NCBI GenBank assembly: GCA_963786675.1
Contig: CAWAZY010000003.1
Coordinates: 992,001 to 1,056,000, forward strand
DNA length: 64,000 nt
Direction: 5' to 3'
Source: JAGVSR01 sp963786675
GTDB taxonomy: Bacteria > Pseudomonadota > Alphaproteobacteria > Rhizobiales > Hyphomicrobiaceae
The translations under genes were made by a program, and so were the position numbers. Under the pieces are notes generated by a model. That model was not told the origin of the DNA and did not search any database. It saw only the letters and a list, made by a program, of their open reading frames with translations. Shown piece by piece: positions 32,470 through 39,704 of this stretch (positions are counted from its first letter, which is position 1; every line of letters begins with the position of its first letter).

Positions 32470-33726
32470 ATGGCCATTGCGGTACACCCATTCCCGGATA
32501 CGAACGCCCCCGGCATTCCGCATTCGGACTTTCGCGGCCGCAGCGCAGCCCACATCCTGAGCCTCGCGGCCGTCTGGCTGACATTTGCCTCCAGCGGCGT
32601 TGTCTTCTCCGAGCCTGCACCCGTGGACGTCCTCGCCGCCGGCCTGATGATCCTTCTTCCGGCCGTCGGCCTCATCGCCGTTACCCCGCTCCTGCTGACC
32701 TATTTGAGCCTCTGGCTTGTGGCGGCCGCCGGCGCCTATCTCGCCTCTACCCTGTCGCTTGACGTGGCCAGTTCCGTCACCCACACGAGCGTCTCACTGT
32801 TTCTCTATGCCTTCTCGTTCGTGACCGCGGCATTCGTCGCCCGGCGTCCGGAAGCGCACACGCGCCTCATCCTTTCCGCCTGGATGTTCGCGGCCCTCGT
32901 CGCCGGCAGTGCTGCTCTCATCGGGTACATGGGGCTCCTGCCTGGCACCTACGACCTTTTCACCAAGTTCGGCCGCGCCGCCGGCACCTTCAAGGACCCG
33001 AATGTGTTCGGCCCCTTCCTGGTGCCGCCAATCCTCTACTGCCTCCACCTGGCGATCACGCAGCGCGCCGTCCGTGCGACGCTGGCCTTGGCTTTGGCTG
33101 CGTTCTTTTCGGTTGCGATCCTGCTCAGCTTCTCCCGTGGCGCCTGGCTCAATCTCGCCATCGCCGCGCTGCTGTACGTCTGGCTCGCCTTCGTCACGGC
33201 GCCGGGCGCTGCGATGCGCGGACGCATCGTCTTCCTGTCCGCGACGGGCGTGCTCGTAATCGCGGCAAGTATCGTGGTGGCACTGCAGTTCGACACGGTG
33301 TCCGATCTGCTTGCCCAGCGCGCCAGCCTGACGCAGAGCTATGACGTGGGACCCGAAGGCCGCTTCGGCGGACAGGAAAAGGCCATTGATTTGATAGCCG
33401 CCTTCCCGCTCGGCATCGGCGCGCAGCAGTTCTCCCCCGTCTACCACCACGAAGAAGTGCACAACGTCTATCTCAGCATCCTACTCAACGCCGGCTGGCT
33501 CGGTGGCGGCATCTACTGGATCATTGTCGCGTTGACTCTGGGCCTTGGCTTCCGCCAGTGCTTGAAGGCCACGCCGACACGCCCGCTGTTCATCATCGCG
33601 TATGCCGCGTTCGCCGCGACGGCACTCGAAGGCTGGATCATCGACAGCGACCACTGGCGCAGCTTCTACACACTCATGGCCATCATCTGGGGTCTCATGG
33701 CCGCACCGCAGGAGGCCACCCGGTGA
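32470..33726 (+). CDS. O-antigen ligase/Wzy-type polysaccharide polymerase
   Basis: 418 residues with 10-12 membrane helices. The Wzy_C segment is recognisable: FGRAAGTFKDPNVFGPFLVP, the VAILLSFSRGAWLNLAIAAL helix, and a large periplasmic loop (about 285-325) with GGQEKAIDLIAAFPLGIGAQ and YHHEEVHNVYLSIL, whose conserved His/Glu/Arg are typical of WaaL/Wzy. In this context it most likely polymerises exopolysaccharide repeat units in the periplasm. ATG 32470 with GGAG 8 nt upstream. The stop overlaps the next start as GTGA. Confidence 0.92.
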   Translation: MAIAVHPFPDTNAPGIPHSDFRGRSAAHILSLAAVWLTFASSGVVFSEPAPVDVLAAGLMILLPAVGLIAVTPLLLTYLSLWLVAAAGAYLASTLSLDVASSVTHTSVSLFLYAFSFVTAAFVARRPEAHTRLILSAWMFAALVAGSAALIGYMGLLPGTYDLFTKFGRAAGTFKDPNVFGPFLVPPILYCLHLAITQRAVRATLALALAAFFSVAILLSFSRGAWLNLAIAALLYVWLAFVTAPGAAMRGRIVFLSATGVLVIAASIVVALQFDTVSDLLAQRASLTQSYDVGPEGRFGGQEKAIDLIAAFPLGIGAQQFSPVYHHEEVHNVYLSILLNAGWLGGGIYWIIVALTLGLGFRQCLKATPTRPLFIIAYAAFAATALEGWIIDSDHWRSFYTLMAIIWGLMAAPQEATR

Positions 33727-34196
33727 GCCAACGCGCCAGAGAGGCTGTCCGCCTGACGTTGAAAAAGGACTTCGGCCGCCGGCGTCAGCGCGTCGTGAAG
33801 AGCGCCGATGGCCTGAAGGTCTTGAAATGGCGCGCGCGCGTGCGCGCCCTGGCGCTGCGACTGCGCCCCATCAATTCCGTCGCGCTCATCGTTGCAATGG
33901 CCCTGTTGTTTGCTGCCGAAACACAGCAGGCGCTCGTAATGGTGGTGATCTGCGGGCTTCTTGGCTGGGGCCTTGAAGTTGGCGCTGCCGCCCCACGCAC
34001 ACGGCGACCGCCCCGCATCCGGCGCGACGTCCGCCCGCTCCTGGCCAAACGCATCGTCGTCATACCGCAACAGCGAAGGGCCGGCCGCATTGTGCGCGCC
34101 CGGCCCTCGCCGATTGTTCTGGGTTTGCCGCCAAGCCGCCCGCGCGCGCGCGTCGTGGAGCGCCGGCCGGGGACCTACGTGGAAGAAATGGAGTAG
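33723..34196 (+). CDS. Small basic membrane protein coupled to the polymerase gene
   Basis: 157 residues from GTG 33723, which overlaps the preceding stop (GTGA) and has a perfect AGGAGG 7 nt upstream inside the polymerase gene, so translation is coupled. Highly basic N-terminus (KKDFGRRRQRVVKSADGLK), one hydrophobic hairpin or two short helices (about 52-86), then a second strongly basic segment (RTRRPPRIRRDVRPLLAKR) and Arg/Pro tail ending TYVEEME. Charge distribution predicts both ends in the cytoplasm. No family recognised; it is probably an accessory of the polymerase. Confidence 0.72.
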   Translation: MSQRAREAVRLTLKKDFGRRRQRVVKSADGLKVLKWRARVRALALRLRPINSVALIVAMALLFAAETQQALVMVVICGLLGWGLEVGAAAPRTRRPPRIRRDVRPLLAKRIVVIPQQRRAGRIVRARPSPIVLGLPPSRPRARVVERRPGTYVEEME

Positions 34197-34209
34197 AGCG
34201 CCGCGCCGC

Positions 34210-34701
34210 TCAACCAGCCTCGTCCGCCGAATCCGACTGCAGCAGCCCGTAATTCTCAACGCCGATGCGGGCCAGGAGATCGAGCTGCGTTTCGAGAAAG
34301 TCGTGATGACCTTCCTCGTCGCGCAGAAGTTCCTCAAACAGGTTCATCGTGACGTAGTCGCCATGCTGGCGGCAGAGATCGCGCCCGCGCGCGTACGTCT
34401 CCAGAGCGACTTTTTCGCCCTTCAGATCGCACTCGAGAATTTCCTTGATGTTCTCGCCGATCATCAACGGCGCGACGTGCTGAAGATTGGGCATGCCATC
34501 GAGATAAATGATGCGGTCGATGATCTTGTCGGCGTGCACCATCTCTTCCAGAGACTCTTCCTTTTCCTTCTTGGCGAGCTTCGTGTAGCCCCAGTTGGCC
34601 AGCATCCTGTAATGCAGCCAGTACTGGTTCACCGCGCCCAATTCGAGTTTCAGGGACTCGTTGAGAATGGCGATGATGTCCTTGTTGCCCTTGCCCTTCA
34701 T
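34210..34701 (-). CDS. bfr: Bacterioferritin
   Basis: Iron-storage 24-mer with ferroxidase centres and inter-subunit heme b. 163 residues. Conserved NESLKLELGAVNQYWLHYRM contains the first ferroxidase Glu; SLEEMVHADKIIDRIIYLDG supplies the bridging Glu53, heme-ligand Met54 and metal His56; LRDEEGHHDFLETQLDLL the second bridging Glu and His. ATG 34701; its partner ferredoxin gene lies just upstream on the same strand (126 bp gap), so the two are probably co-regulated. I see no clear Irr/ICE or Fur box. Confidence 0.97.
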   Translation of the reverse strand: MKGKGNKDIIAILNESLKLELGAVNQYWLHYRMLANWGYTKLAKKEKEESLEEMVHADKIIDRIIYLDGMPNLQHVAPLMIGENIKEILECDLKGEKVALETYARGRDLCRQHGDYVTMNLFEELLRDEEGHHDFLETQLDLLARIGVENYGLLQSDSADEAG

Positions 34702-34827
34702 GGTGCGTTCCTTATGCGAGTTGGTGCTGAACGGGCGCGCGGCCAGATTTCGTCCGACACTTGGCGGAGAGACGAACTGGGGAGCCGAACCTCTCGGGCA
34801 ATATAAATCGCTGGCGGCAGATTGCGA

Positions 34828-35205
34828 CTAGGCTTTTTTTCTGATGCCGCTGATCTGATCCACACCAGGACCTGCACCGGTATTTGCGGGCACAAGGGTG
34901 GGGCGGCTCATGTCGCGCGGACTGGCCAAAGGACGGCGCTCGACAGGGGCCAGCATCGACTGCATCCGGGTCTTGACCGTCGCGCAGGCGCACGGGCAGA
35001 TGCGACCCGCCTGTTCTAATTCTTCCATCTTGGCGTAGATCGTATCAGCTGCAAGGGGCGCGCAGCCGCAGCACTGCATCTTCTTTTGCAGGTGACGATA
35101 GATGACACCCGGCGTGGGCAGCGGCGCGTTGGGCTGGCTCATGACCTCGAGCACAGCCTGTTCCAGATCGCGATCGGTGATGACAGCGCAGGAGCAAACG
35201 ATCAT
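34828..35205 (-). CDS. bfd: Bacterioferritin-associated [2Fe-2S] ferredoxin, C-terminally extended
   Basis: Reduces ferric iron in bacterioferritin for release. MIVCSCAVITDRDLEQAV gives the CxC pair (Cys4, Cys6) and KKMQCCGCAPLAADTI the CxxC-type pair, the BFD fold. It is 125 residues against about 65 for ordinary Bfd: after GRICPCACATVKTRMQ a tail of about 55 residues, Pro/Arg-rich and probably disordered, follows, with two extra cysteines at its base. ATG 35205 with GGGAGGTG upstream is a strong start. Directly upstream of bfr. Confidence 0.9.
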   Translation of the reverse strand: MIVCSCAVITDRDLEQAVLEVMSQPNAPLPTPGVIYRHLQKKMQCCGCAPLAADTIYAKMEELEQAGRICPCACATVKTRMQSMLAPVERRPLASPRDMSRPTLVPANTGAGPGVDQISGIRKKA

Positions 35206-35524
35206 CGCGCACCTCCCCTCGGGGAGCGCATAACGCGGCGCCATTGGCACATGGGAAAGATGTCGGCGGCAGCCGCCAAGTTGGACAATGCCACTTTGAG
35301 CTCCAAACATTGGGGTTCAAGGCCCCACATCGGACAGGTCCAGCCTACAATGGCGGACCCCCTGACCATGGGCGGGAGGATTTGTCCTGTCAAGCGACAT
35401 GGACGCGCAACCGGCTCCGGCTGCAATCCTCAGAGAAGCGATTTTTTGAGACTTGTCCCAGCGGGAACAGCCGCCTGCGCTGCACCTGCGTAGCGTCGCC
35501 CAATCACATGGGAGGCGTAGAACG
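35206..35524. other. Divergent intergenic region between bfd and the hydrolase gene
   Basis: About 320 bases. Contains GATTTTTTGA followed by a GTCCC-N4-GGAAC dyad at 35455-35468, 57 bp upstream of the hydrolase start, and otherwise no gene, hairpin or iron box that I can support. Confidence 0.4.
35455..35468. promoter_or_regulatory. GTnCC-N4-GGAAC operator-like dyad (copy upstream of hydrolase)
   Basis: GTCCC-AGCG-GGAAC, preceded by a T-run (GATTTTTTGA) and followed by AGCCGC. Nearly the same 30-base context occurs at 37512-37545 upstream of the ABC gene. Confidence 0.45.
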
Positions 35525-36358
35525 ATGCCACAGGGCAAGGATCATTCATTCACCATCGAAGGCGGACGCACCGGCGTGCTGCTCGTGCATGGACTGTGCG
35601 GGTCGCCGACCGAGATGCGTTTCATCGCCAACGGCCTTGCCCGGGCCGGATATACCGTGCATTGCCCCCAGCTGGCTGGCCATTGCGGCAGCGAAGCAGA
35701 TCTCAAGGCCACCTCCTGGCAGGACTGGTATCGCAGCGCCGAAGCCGGCCTCGACAAGCTCAACACCCTGTGTGACCGGGTCATCGTCGGCGGACTGTCG
35801 ACGGGCGCCGTTCTGGCGCTGCTCCTCGCCGCCCGCCGGCCCCAGGCCATTGCCGGATTGGCGCTCTATTCGCCGACCCTCTGGCTCAACGGCCGCCATA
35901 TACCTTGGTATGCCCGCCTTTTCCGGCTGGTAACGTTCCGGGCGTTCGCGGATCTGTTCGATTTTCCCGCACCCCTGGAATTCGGCATCAAGGATCAGCG
36001 CCTGCGCGAATTCATCAAGAAGGCCCTCGCCGCACCCGGCGCGCCGGCCGTCCCCTTCTCGACCCCCGGCATCGCCGTTCTCGAACGCCGCCGGCTGGTC
36101 GAGACGGTCCTTCCTTGCATCGGCGGCATCAGCGTCCCCGTGTTGATCCTGCATCCTCGCGAAGACGACTACGCACACCTCTCCAATGCCGCGTTCCTGC
36201 AGGAGCGCCTGGCGGGGCCGGTGGACTTGGTCGTGCTGGAAGACAGCTATCACCTGGTCACCGTCGACCGGCAGCGCGGGGTCGTCCTCGACCGTACCGT
36301 TGCCTTTGCCGAGCGCCACCTGCCGGCGGGCTTGGATAGCGCGATCCTCGCTGCGTAA
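35525..36358 (+). CDS. Alpha/beta-hydrolase (carboxylesterase/lysophospholipase type)
   Basis: 277 residues, cytosolic. TGVLLVHGLCGSPTEMRFIA (oxyanion HG), GGLSTGAVLALLLAA (nucleophile elbow G-x-S-x-G), VLILHPREDDY (acid) and EDSYHLVTVD (histidine) give the complete triad; the cap region (about 115-200) is short. Similar to bacterial EstD/YvaK-type carboxylesterases. ATG 35525 has GGGAGG 10 nt upstream. A GTCCC-N4-GGAAC dyad lies just upstream. Physiological substrate unknown. Confidence 0.9.
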   Translation: MPQGKDHSFTIEGGRTGVLLVHGLCGSPTEMRFIANGLARAGYTVHCPQLAGHCGSEADLKATSWQDWYRSAEAGLDKLNTLCDRVIVGGLSTGAVLALLLAARRPQAIAGLALYSPTLWLNGRHIPWYARLFRLVTFRAFADLFDFPAPLEFGIKDQRLREFIKKALAAPGAPAVPFSTPGIAVLERRRLVETVLPCIGGISVPVLILHPREDDYAHLSNAAFLQERLAGPVDLVVLEDSYHLVTVDRQRGVVLDRTVAFAERHLPAGLDSAILAA

Positions 36359-36425
36359 TTTTTTGCTATCTATTGCAATGCGTTACGAAGTTTTTTGGGG
36401 GCTGGTCGCCGGTTTTTCCGCCTAT

Positions 36426-36439
36426 GTTCCCGCTGGAAC
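36426..36439. promoter_or_regulatory. GTnCC-N4-GGAAC operator-like dyad (copy upstream of Ala/Lys-rich gene)
   Basis: GTTCC-CGCT-GGAAC, a perfect 5-4-5 palindrome, followed by AGCGGCCACGG; 104 bp upstream of the start at 36544. The copy at 37526 is followed by the near-identical AGCGGCAACGG. Confidence 0.45.
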
Positions 36440-36543
36440 AGCGGCCACGGCCCACTCCCGGCATAGTGAGCTCATCGATGAACGGCGACGACAGCTCACC
36501 GGCATCGCTCCTTTAAACCAAGACCCAACCGATGGAGTTTCCA

Positions 36544-37215
36544 ATGGCCCGCAAGATCACCACAGCAATCGCCGCCGTCGCCATCGCCGCTTCGATGGCC
36601 GTCACGACCACCACCGCACAGGCCGGCCGCGGCGTCGGCCTCGGTATTGGCCTCGGGGTCCTGGCGGTTGGCGCCATGGCCGCCGCCGCAAACGCTCAGC
36701 ATCGCGAACGCGCCCATGCCAAGCAGCGTCAGCGCAGCGAAGCGGCCCAGGCCGCCCGGGCCCGCGCCAAGGCCAAGGCCCAGGCTCAAGCCGCCGCCCG
36801 TGCCAAGGCCAAGGCCCAGGCTCAAGCCCGCGCCGAAGCCAAGGCAGAAGCAAAGGCCCGCGCCATCGCTCAGGCCAAGGCTGAAGCGCGCCGCGAGGCC
36901 GCCGCCCGCCAGGCCAAGGCTCAGAAGAAAGCCGCTGAAGAAGCCAAGGTTGCGGCTGCAACGACGGAAGAAGCCACGGAAGTGACCGAGCCGGTCGTGG
37001 TCAGCAAGACGACGGTTGATACGCCTTCGACGACCGCTGCCCTGACTGAAGGTGACTCGGGCAACGGTGACACCACCGCCACCCAGACGGCCGAAGTCAC
37101 GACGGCTCCTGCCGAGACCGCTTCCGTCGAGCCGGCCCGGGACGAGCCCTCGGTAAACGGTGAATGCAAGCGCTACATCCCCGCAGTGGGCGTGACGATC
37201 TCGGTCGGTTGCTGA
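36544..37215 (+). CDS. Exported Ala/Lys/Gln-rich coiled-coil protein with two-cysteine tail
   Basis: 223 residues. Signal peptide MARKITTAIAAVAIAASMAV (cleavage near AQA-GR), a Gly-rich hydrophobic stretch GVGLGIGLGVLAVGAMAAAA that may insert in a membrane, a helix of about 90 residues built from AKAKAQAQA/RAEAKAEAKA repeats, a Thr/Glu-rich disordered region, and the tail CKRYIPAVGVTISVGC. The tail matches that of the exported protein at 2864-3265. The repeat helix resembles TolA-like spacers. ATG 36544 has GGAG 9 nt upstream; ATG 36532 overlaps that site. Ends in a strong hairpin. Confidence 0.75.
   Translation: MARKITTAIAAVAIAASMAVTTTTAQAGRGVGLGIGLGVLAVGAMAAAANAQHRERAHAKQRQRSEAAQAARARAKAKAQAQAAARAKAKAQAQARAEAKAEAKARAIAQAKAEARREAAARQAKAQKKAAEEAKVAAATTEEATEVTEPVVVSKTTVDTPSTTAALTEGDSGNGDTTATQTAEVTTAPAETASVEPARDEPSVNGECKRYIPAVGVTISVGC
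36766..36828 (+). repeat. 27-bp direct repeat, 36-bp period, inside the Ala/Lys-rich gene
   Basis: A 27-base unit at 36766-36792 is repeated without a mismatch at 36802-36828, encoding AKAKAQAQA twice with a 12-residue period. Points to recent duplication of the helix repeat, so length may vary between strains. Confidence 0.75.
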
Positions 37216-37231
37216 TCCGACACAAAGCCTA

Positions 37232-37259
37232 GGGCGGCCTCTCGTCAGAGAGGCCGCCC
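37232..37259 (+). terminator. 12-bp perfect hairpin after the Ala/Lys-rich protein gene
   Basis: GGGCGGCCTCTC (37232-37243), loop GTCA, GAGAGGCCGCCC (37248-37259), 16 bp past the stop codon. No U-run follows, but stem strength is high. Confidence 0.75.
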
Positions 37260-37374
37260 ACGCCTTGCCGAACACATCACCCCTGATACAGGGAATTCAC
37301 CTCAAGCCCCCCTCAACGGACTTTATTTCGGCTGGCCGGCAGAACACCCCACGATCTTGCGAAGGAGCCGACTT

Positions 37375-37438
37375 CCGGGAGCCCCGGACCCCAGGCCACA
37401 GGCCTCGGTTCCGGATTTATGCTCCCGGGCTTTTTCGT
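37375..37438 (+). ncRNA. Nested hairpin plus U-run: terminator of a possible small RNA
   Basis: Three nested perfect stems: CCGGGAGC/GCTCCCGG (37375-37382 with 37421-37428), CCGGA/TCCGG (37384-37388 with 37410-37414) and AGGCC/GGCCT (37393-37397 with 37401-37405). TTTTTCGTTTT follows. The upstream gene already ends in its own hairpin at 37232-37259, so this second, well-formed terminator implies a separate transcript starting around 37260-37370. No known RNA family recognised. Confidence 0.45.
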
Positions 37439-37525
37439 TTTCGATCGTGCGTTGACGCAGTTATCCTGCGCCCGCAGTTTGGGCCCGCAACGGCCTTACG
37501 ATTCGATTTGTGATTTTTTGACTTT

Positions 37526-37539
37526 GTGCCACTGGGAAC
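37526..37539. promoter_or_regulatory. GTnCC-N4-GGAAC operator-like dyad (copy upstream of ABC gene)
   Basis: GTGCC-ACTG-GGAAC followed by AGCGGC, 65 bp upstream of the ABC ATPase start at 37605. Context GATTTTTTGACTTTG matches the site at 35455. Confidence 0.45.
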
Positions 37540-37604
37540 AGCGGCAACGGACGCAACGCGGCAATATCGCCTCATCACGTTTTTGAGGCACCAGGGAGGG
37601 CCAC

Positions 37605-38357
37605 ATGTCCACCGCTCAAGCCGAACGGCCCGTCATCGTGCGCGCGCGCGACATCACCAAAACCATTCACACCGGTGCTGGCGATTTGACGATCCTGAAA
37701 GGCATCGACGTCGACCTGCACCCCGGCGAACTCACCCTGCTCATGGGACCCTCCGGATCGGGCAAGACGACATTGCTCTCGATTCTGGGCTGCATCCTCA
37801 CCGCGACGGGTGGGCAGTTGAACATCAACGGCGAACAGGCCGTCGGCCTGGCCGCCGAAGGGCTCGCGGATCTCCGCCGGCGCAACATTGGTTTCGTGTT
37901 CCAGGGCTACAATCTATTCCCAACACTCACAGCTCATGAGAACGTTCTGATGGCACTGGACGTGCGTGGTTCACTTCTGGCGGACCCAGCCAAATCCGCG
38001 CGCGATTCACTCATCTCGGTGGGCCTCAGCCATCGCATCGATACCTTCCCCTCCAAACTTTCAGGCGGTGAAAAGCAGCGTGTCGCCATCGCGCGATCGC
38101 TGGCCGGCAACCCCGCCGTCGTCCTTGCCGACGAACCGACGGCGGCGCTCGATAGCGAGAACGGCAAGGCCGTCATGGAACTTCTCGCGCGCGTCGCCCA
38201 GGATCCCACGCGCGCCGTTCTCGCGGTCACGCATGATCACCGGACGCTGGACTACGCCGACCGCATCATCCGCATCGAAGACGGCCTCATCGTCGCCGAC
38301 GAAAGACCCAGCGGCCGCTCCGGCCCTGGAGGACATTCCAGCCATGCCGCGGCCTGA
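37605..38357 (+). CDS. ABC transporter ATP-binding protein (DevA/LolD-MacB type)
   Basis: 250 residues. GPSGSGKTTLLSILGCI (Walker A), FVFQGYNLFPTLTAHENVLM (Q-loop), LSGGEKQRVAIARSL (signature), VVLADEPTAALDSENG (Walker B) and LAVTHDHR (H-loop). The sequence style is that of MacB/DevA/LolD ATPases that partner FtsX-like permeases. No permease gene follows; the next gene (78 bp on) is a membrane-fusion protein. ATG 37605 with CAGGGAGGGCCAC upstream. Confidence 0.93.
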   Translation: MSTAQAERPVIVRARDITKTIHTGAGDLTILKGIDVDLHPGELTLLMGPSGSGKTTLLSILGCILTATGGQLNINGEQAVGLAAEGLADLRRRNIGFVFQGYNLFPTLTAHENVLMALDVRGSLLADPAKSARDSLISVGLSHRIDTFPSKLSGGEKQRVAIARSLAGNPAVVLADEPTAALDSENGKAVMELLARVAQDPTRAVLAVTHDHRTLDYADRIIRIEDGLIVADERPSGRSGPGGHSSHAAA

Positions 38358-38434
38358 CCGCCGCTACGTCAGCAACGCTCACTCACTCGACTGCCATCGG
38401 TTTTCTCCAGGACAGAAGGGAATGCTCCGGAGCC

Positions 38435-39463
38435 ATGATTAAGAACATTGGACTTATTGCTCTCGTCGGCTTCGCGGCCCTGGGAGCTTATCTTGGACTG
38501 AAGGAATTCGCCGGCGAGGAGTACGAACCGACGCCGGAGGCCGCCTCTGTGGAAGTGGCGTGGGTGGCCGCCGCGCCAGGCCGCGTCGAACCCAAATCCG
38601 GCGAACTGCGCATTGGCGCCAGCCTGCTGGGCCGGGTCACGAAGGTGCATGTGAAGGTGGACGACAAGGTTGAGGAGGGTGAACTCCTCGTGGAGCTGGA
38701 CGATGCGGAAGCCCGCGCCCGTTTGACGTCCGCCGAAACCCAGGCCGAAGCCCTGCGCGAAGAGCGCGAGAAGCAATTCGCTTCGGGCCGCGAGGACGTG
38801 CGCAAAGCGGAGGACGCCATCTATTCGGCCGAACGCGCCGTAACCGGTGCACGTATCGAATTGGATTACGCACTCGCTGCCAAGCGCTCCGCGTCGGGTG
38901 GGTCCGAGCAGAACGTGATCGACGCCCGCAAGCGCCTGACGGAAGCCAACGAGCGCCTGGAGCGCGAAAGACTCGCGTTCGTAAAGGCCCAGTCCAAATC
39001 CAACCTCCCCGCACCCAGCAGCGCGGAATCCGCTGTCAGTGCGGCACGGACGGAAGTGCGCATGGCCGAGGCTCTGCTCGACAAAACGCGCATTCGCGCC
39101 CCCGCAGCTGGAACCATTCTGCAGGTAAACGCGAAGACCGGCGAGATCGTTTCGCCAAGTCCTGAGCAGCCACTCATCGTCATGGGTGACATGACATCGG
39201 TGCGCGTCAAGGCTGAAGCCGATGAGGGCGATATTTCGAAGATCACGGTTGGTCAGAAGGTCTTCGTTCGCTCGCTGAGCTTCCCTGGCCAGGAGTTCGA
39301 GGGCACGGTGTCGAGCCTCGCACCCACACTTGCGCAGCCGCGCATCGGTCCGCGCGGTCCCCGCCGCTCCAATGACGTAGAAGTGCGCGAAGTCACGGTC
39401 GATATGGATGGTGACGTGCCGCTTCTGCCAGGCATGCGCGTCGATGCCTTCTTCCGCAAATAG
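38435..39463 (+). CDS. HlyD/DevB-type periplasmic membrane-fusion protein
   Basis: 342 residues. N-terminal membrane anchor (about 5-22), first lipoyl half (GASLLGRVTKVHVKVDDKVE), a helical hairpin of about 130 residues, second lipoyl half (KTRIRAPAAGTILQVNAKTG) and a beta-barrel (VKAEADEGDISKITVGQKVF). Full length for the DevB/HlyD_D23 group, which usually forms a tripartite exporter with DevC (FtsX permease) and DevA. Here the ATPase lies upstream and the permease is absent from the locus. Start ATG 38435 follows CTCCGGAGCC. A perfect 14-bp hairpin lies 49 bp downstream. Confidence 0.9.
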   Translation: MIKNIGLIALVGFAALGAYLGLKEFAGEEYEPTPEAASVEVAWVAAAPGRVEPKSGELRIGASLLGRVTKVHVKVDDKVEEGELLVELDDAEARARLTSAETQAEALREEREKQFASGREDVRKAEDAIYSAERAVTGARIELDYALAAKRSASGGSEQNVIDARKRLTEANERLERERLAFVKAQSKSNLPAPSSAESAVSAARTEVRMAEALLDKTRIRAPAAGTILQVNAKTGEIVSPSPEQPLIVMGDMTSVRVKAEADEGDISKITVGQKVFVRSLSFPGQEFEGTVSSLAPTLAQPRIGPRGPRRSNDVEVREVTVDMDGDVPLLPGMRVDAFFRK

Positions 39464-39511
39464 CGGCGCATTAATCAAAATGCCTGTTATATTGCGAAAC
39501 GAACATCACAA

Positions 39512-39544
39512 TGGGCCGCGCAATCTTTCCGATTGCGCGGCCCA
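39512..39544. terminator. Perfect 14-bp inverted repeat after the membrane-fusion gene
   Basis: TGGGCCGCGCAATC (39512-39525), loop TTTCC, GATTGCGCGGCCCA (39531-39544). Very stable. No U-run on either side, so it may act as a factor-assisted terminator or RNA-stabilising stem. Confidence 0.65.
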
Positions 39545-39704
39545 CAATGTCACTGCGTCAATCCTCACGGTCCATTTTTCGCCTGAAAGGTGGAATTAAT
39601 CGCCGTCCAATGTGCCATCCGGAACAGCGCTGATGCGCAACGTCCGGCACGCTTGCTCCATTGCAACCGCACCCAGAGAGGTGCTTGATGATGGAGCGAC
39701 AGTC

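Larger units (their letters stand above)
37216..37604. other. Intergenic region with two hairpins and an operator-like dyad
   Basis: About 390 bases. From left: a 12-bp hairpin (37232-37259) closing the upstream gene; an unassigned stretch; a nested hairpin (37375-37428) followed by a U-run; an A+T-rich patch; and a GTGCC-N4-GGAAC dyad at 37526-37539. No coding frame is credible. Confidence 0.5.

Noticed and set aside
33558..33722. Upstream extension of the small coupled membrane protein into the polymerase gene
   Set aside because: GTG 33723 has a perfect AGGAGG at the right distance; the extension is simply the polymerase gene in another frame.
34702..34827. Iron-response box (Irr/ICE, Fur, RirA) between bfr and bfd
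   Set aside because: I looked for a TTTAGAA-type dyad or Fur box and found none convincing.
35455..35490. Reading the GGAAC of the dyads as an EcfG -35 element
   Set aside because: No CGTT at 16-17 bases in any of the four copies; the GTTC-N7-GTTC pattern of alphaproteobacterial LexA boxes is also not met.
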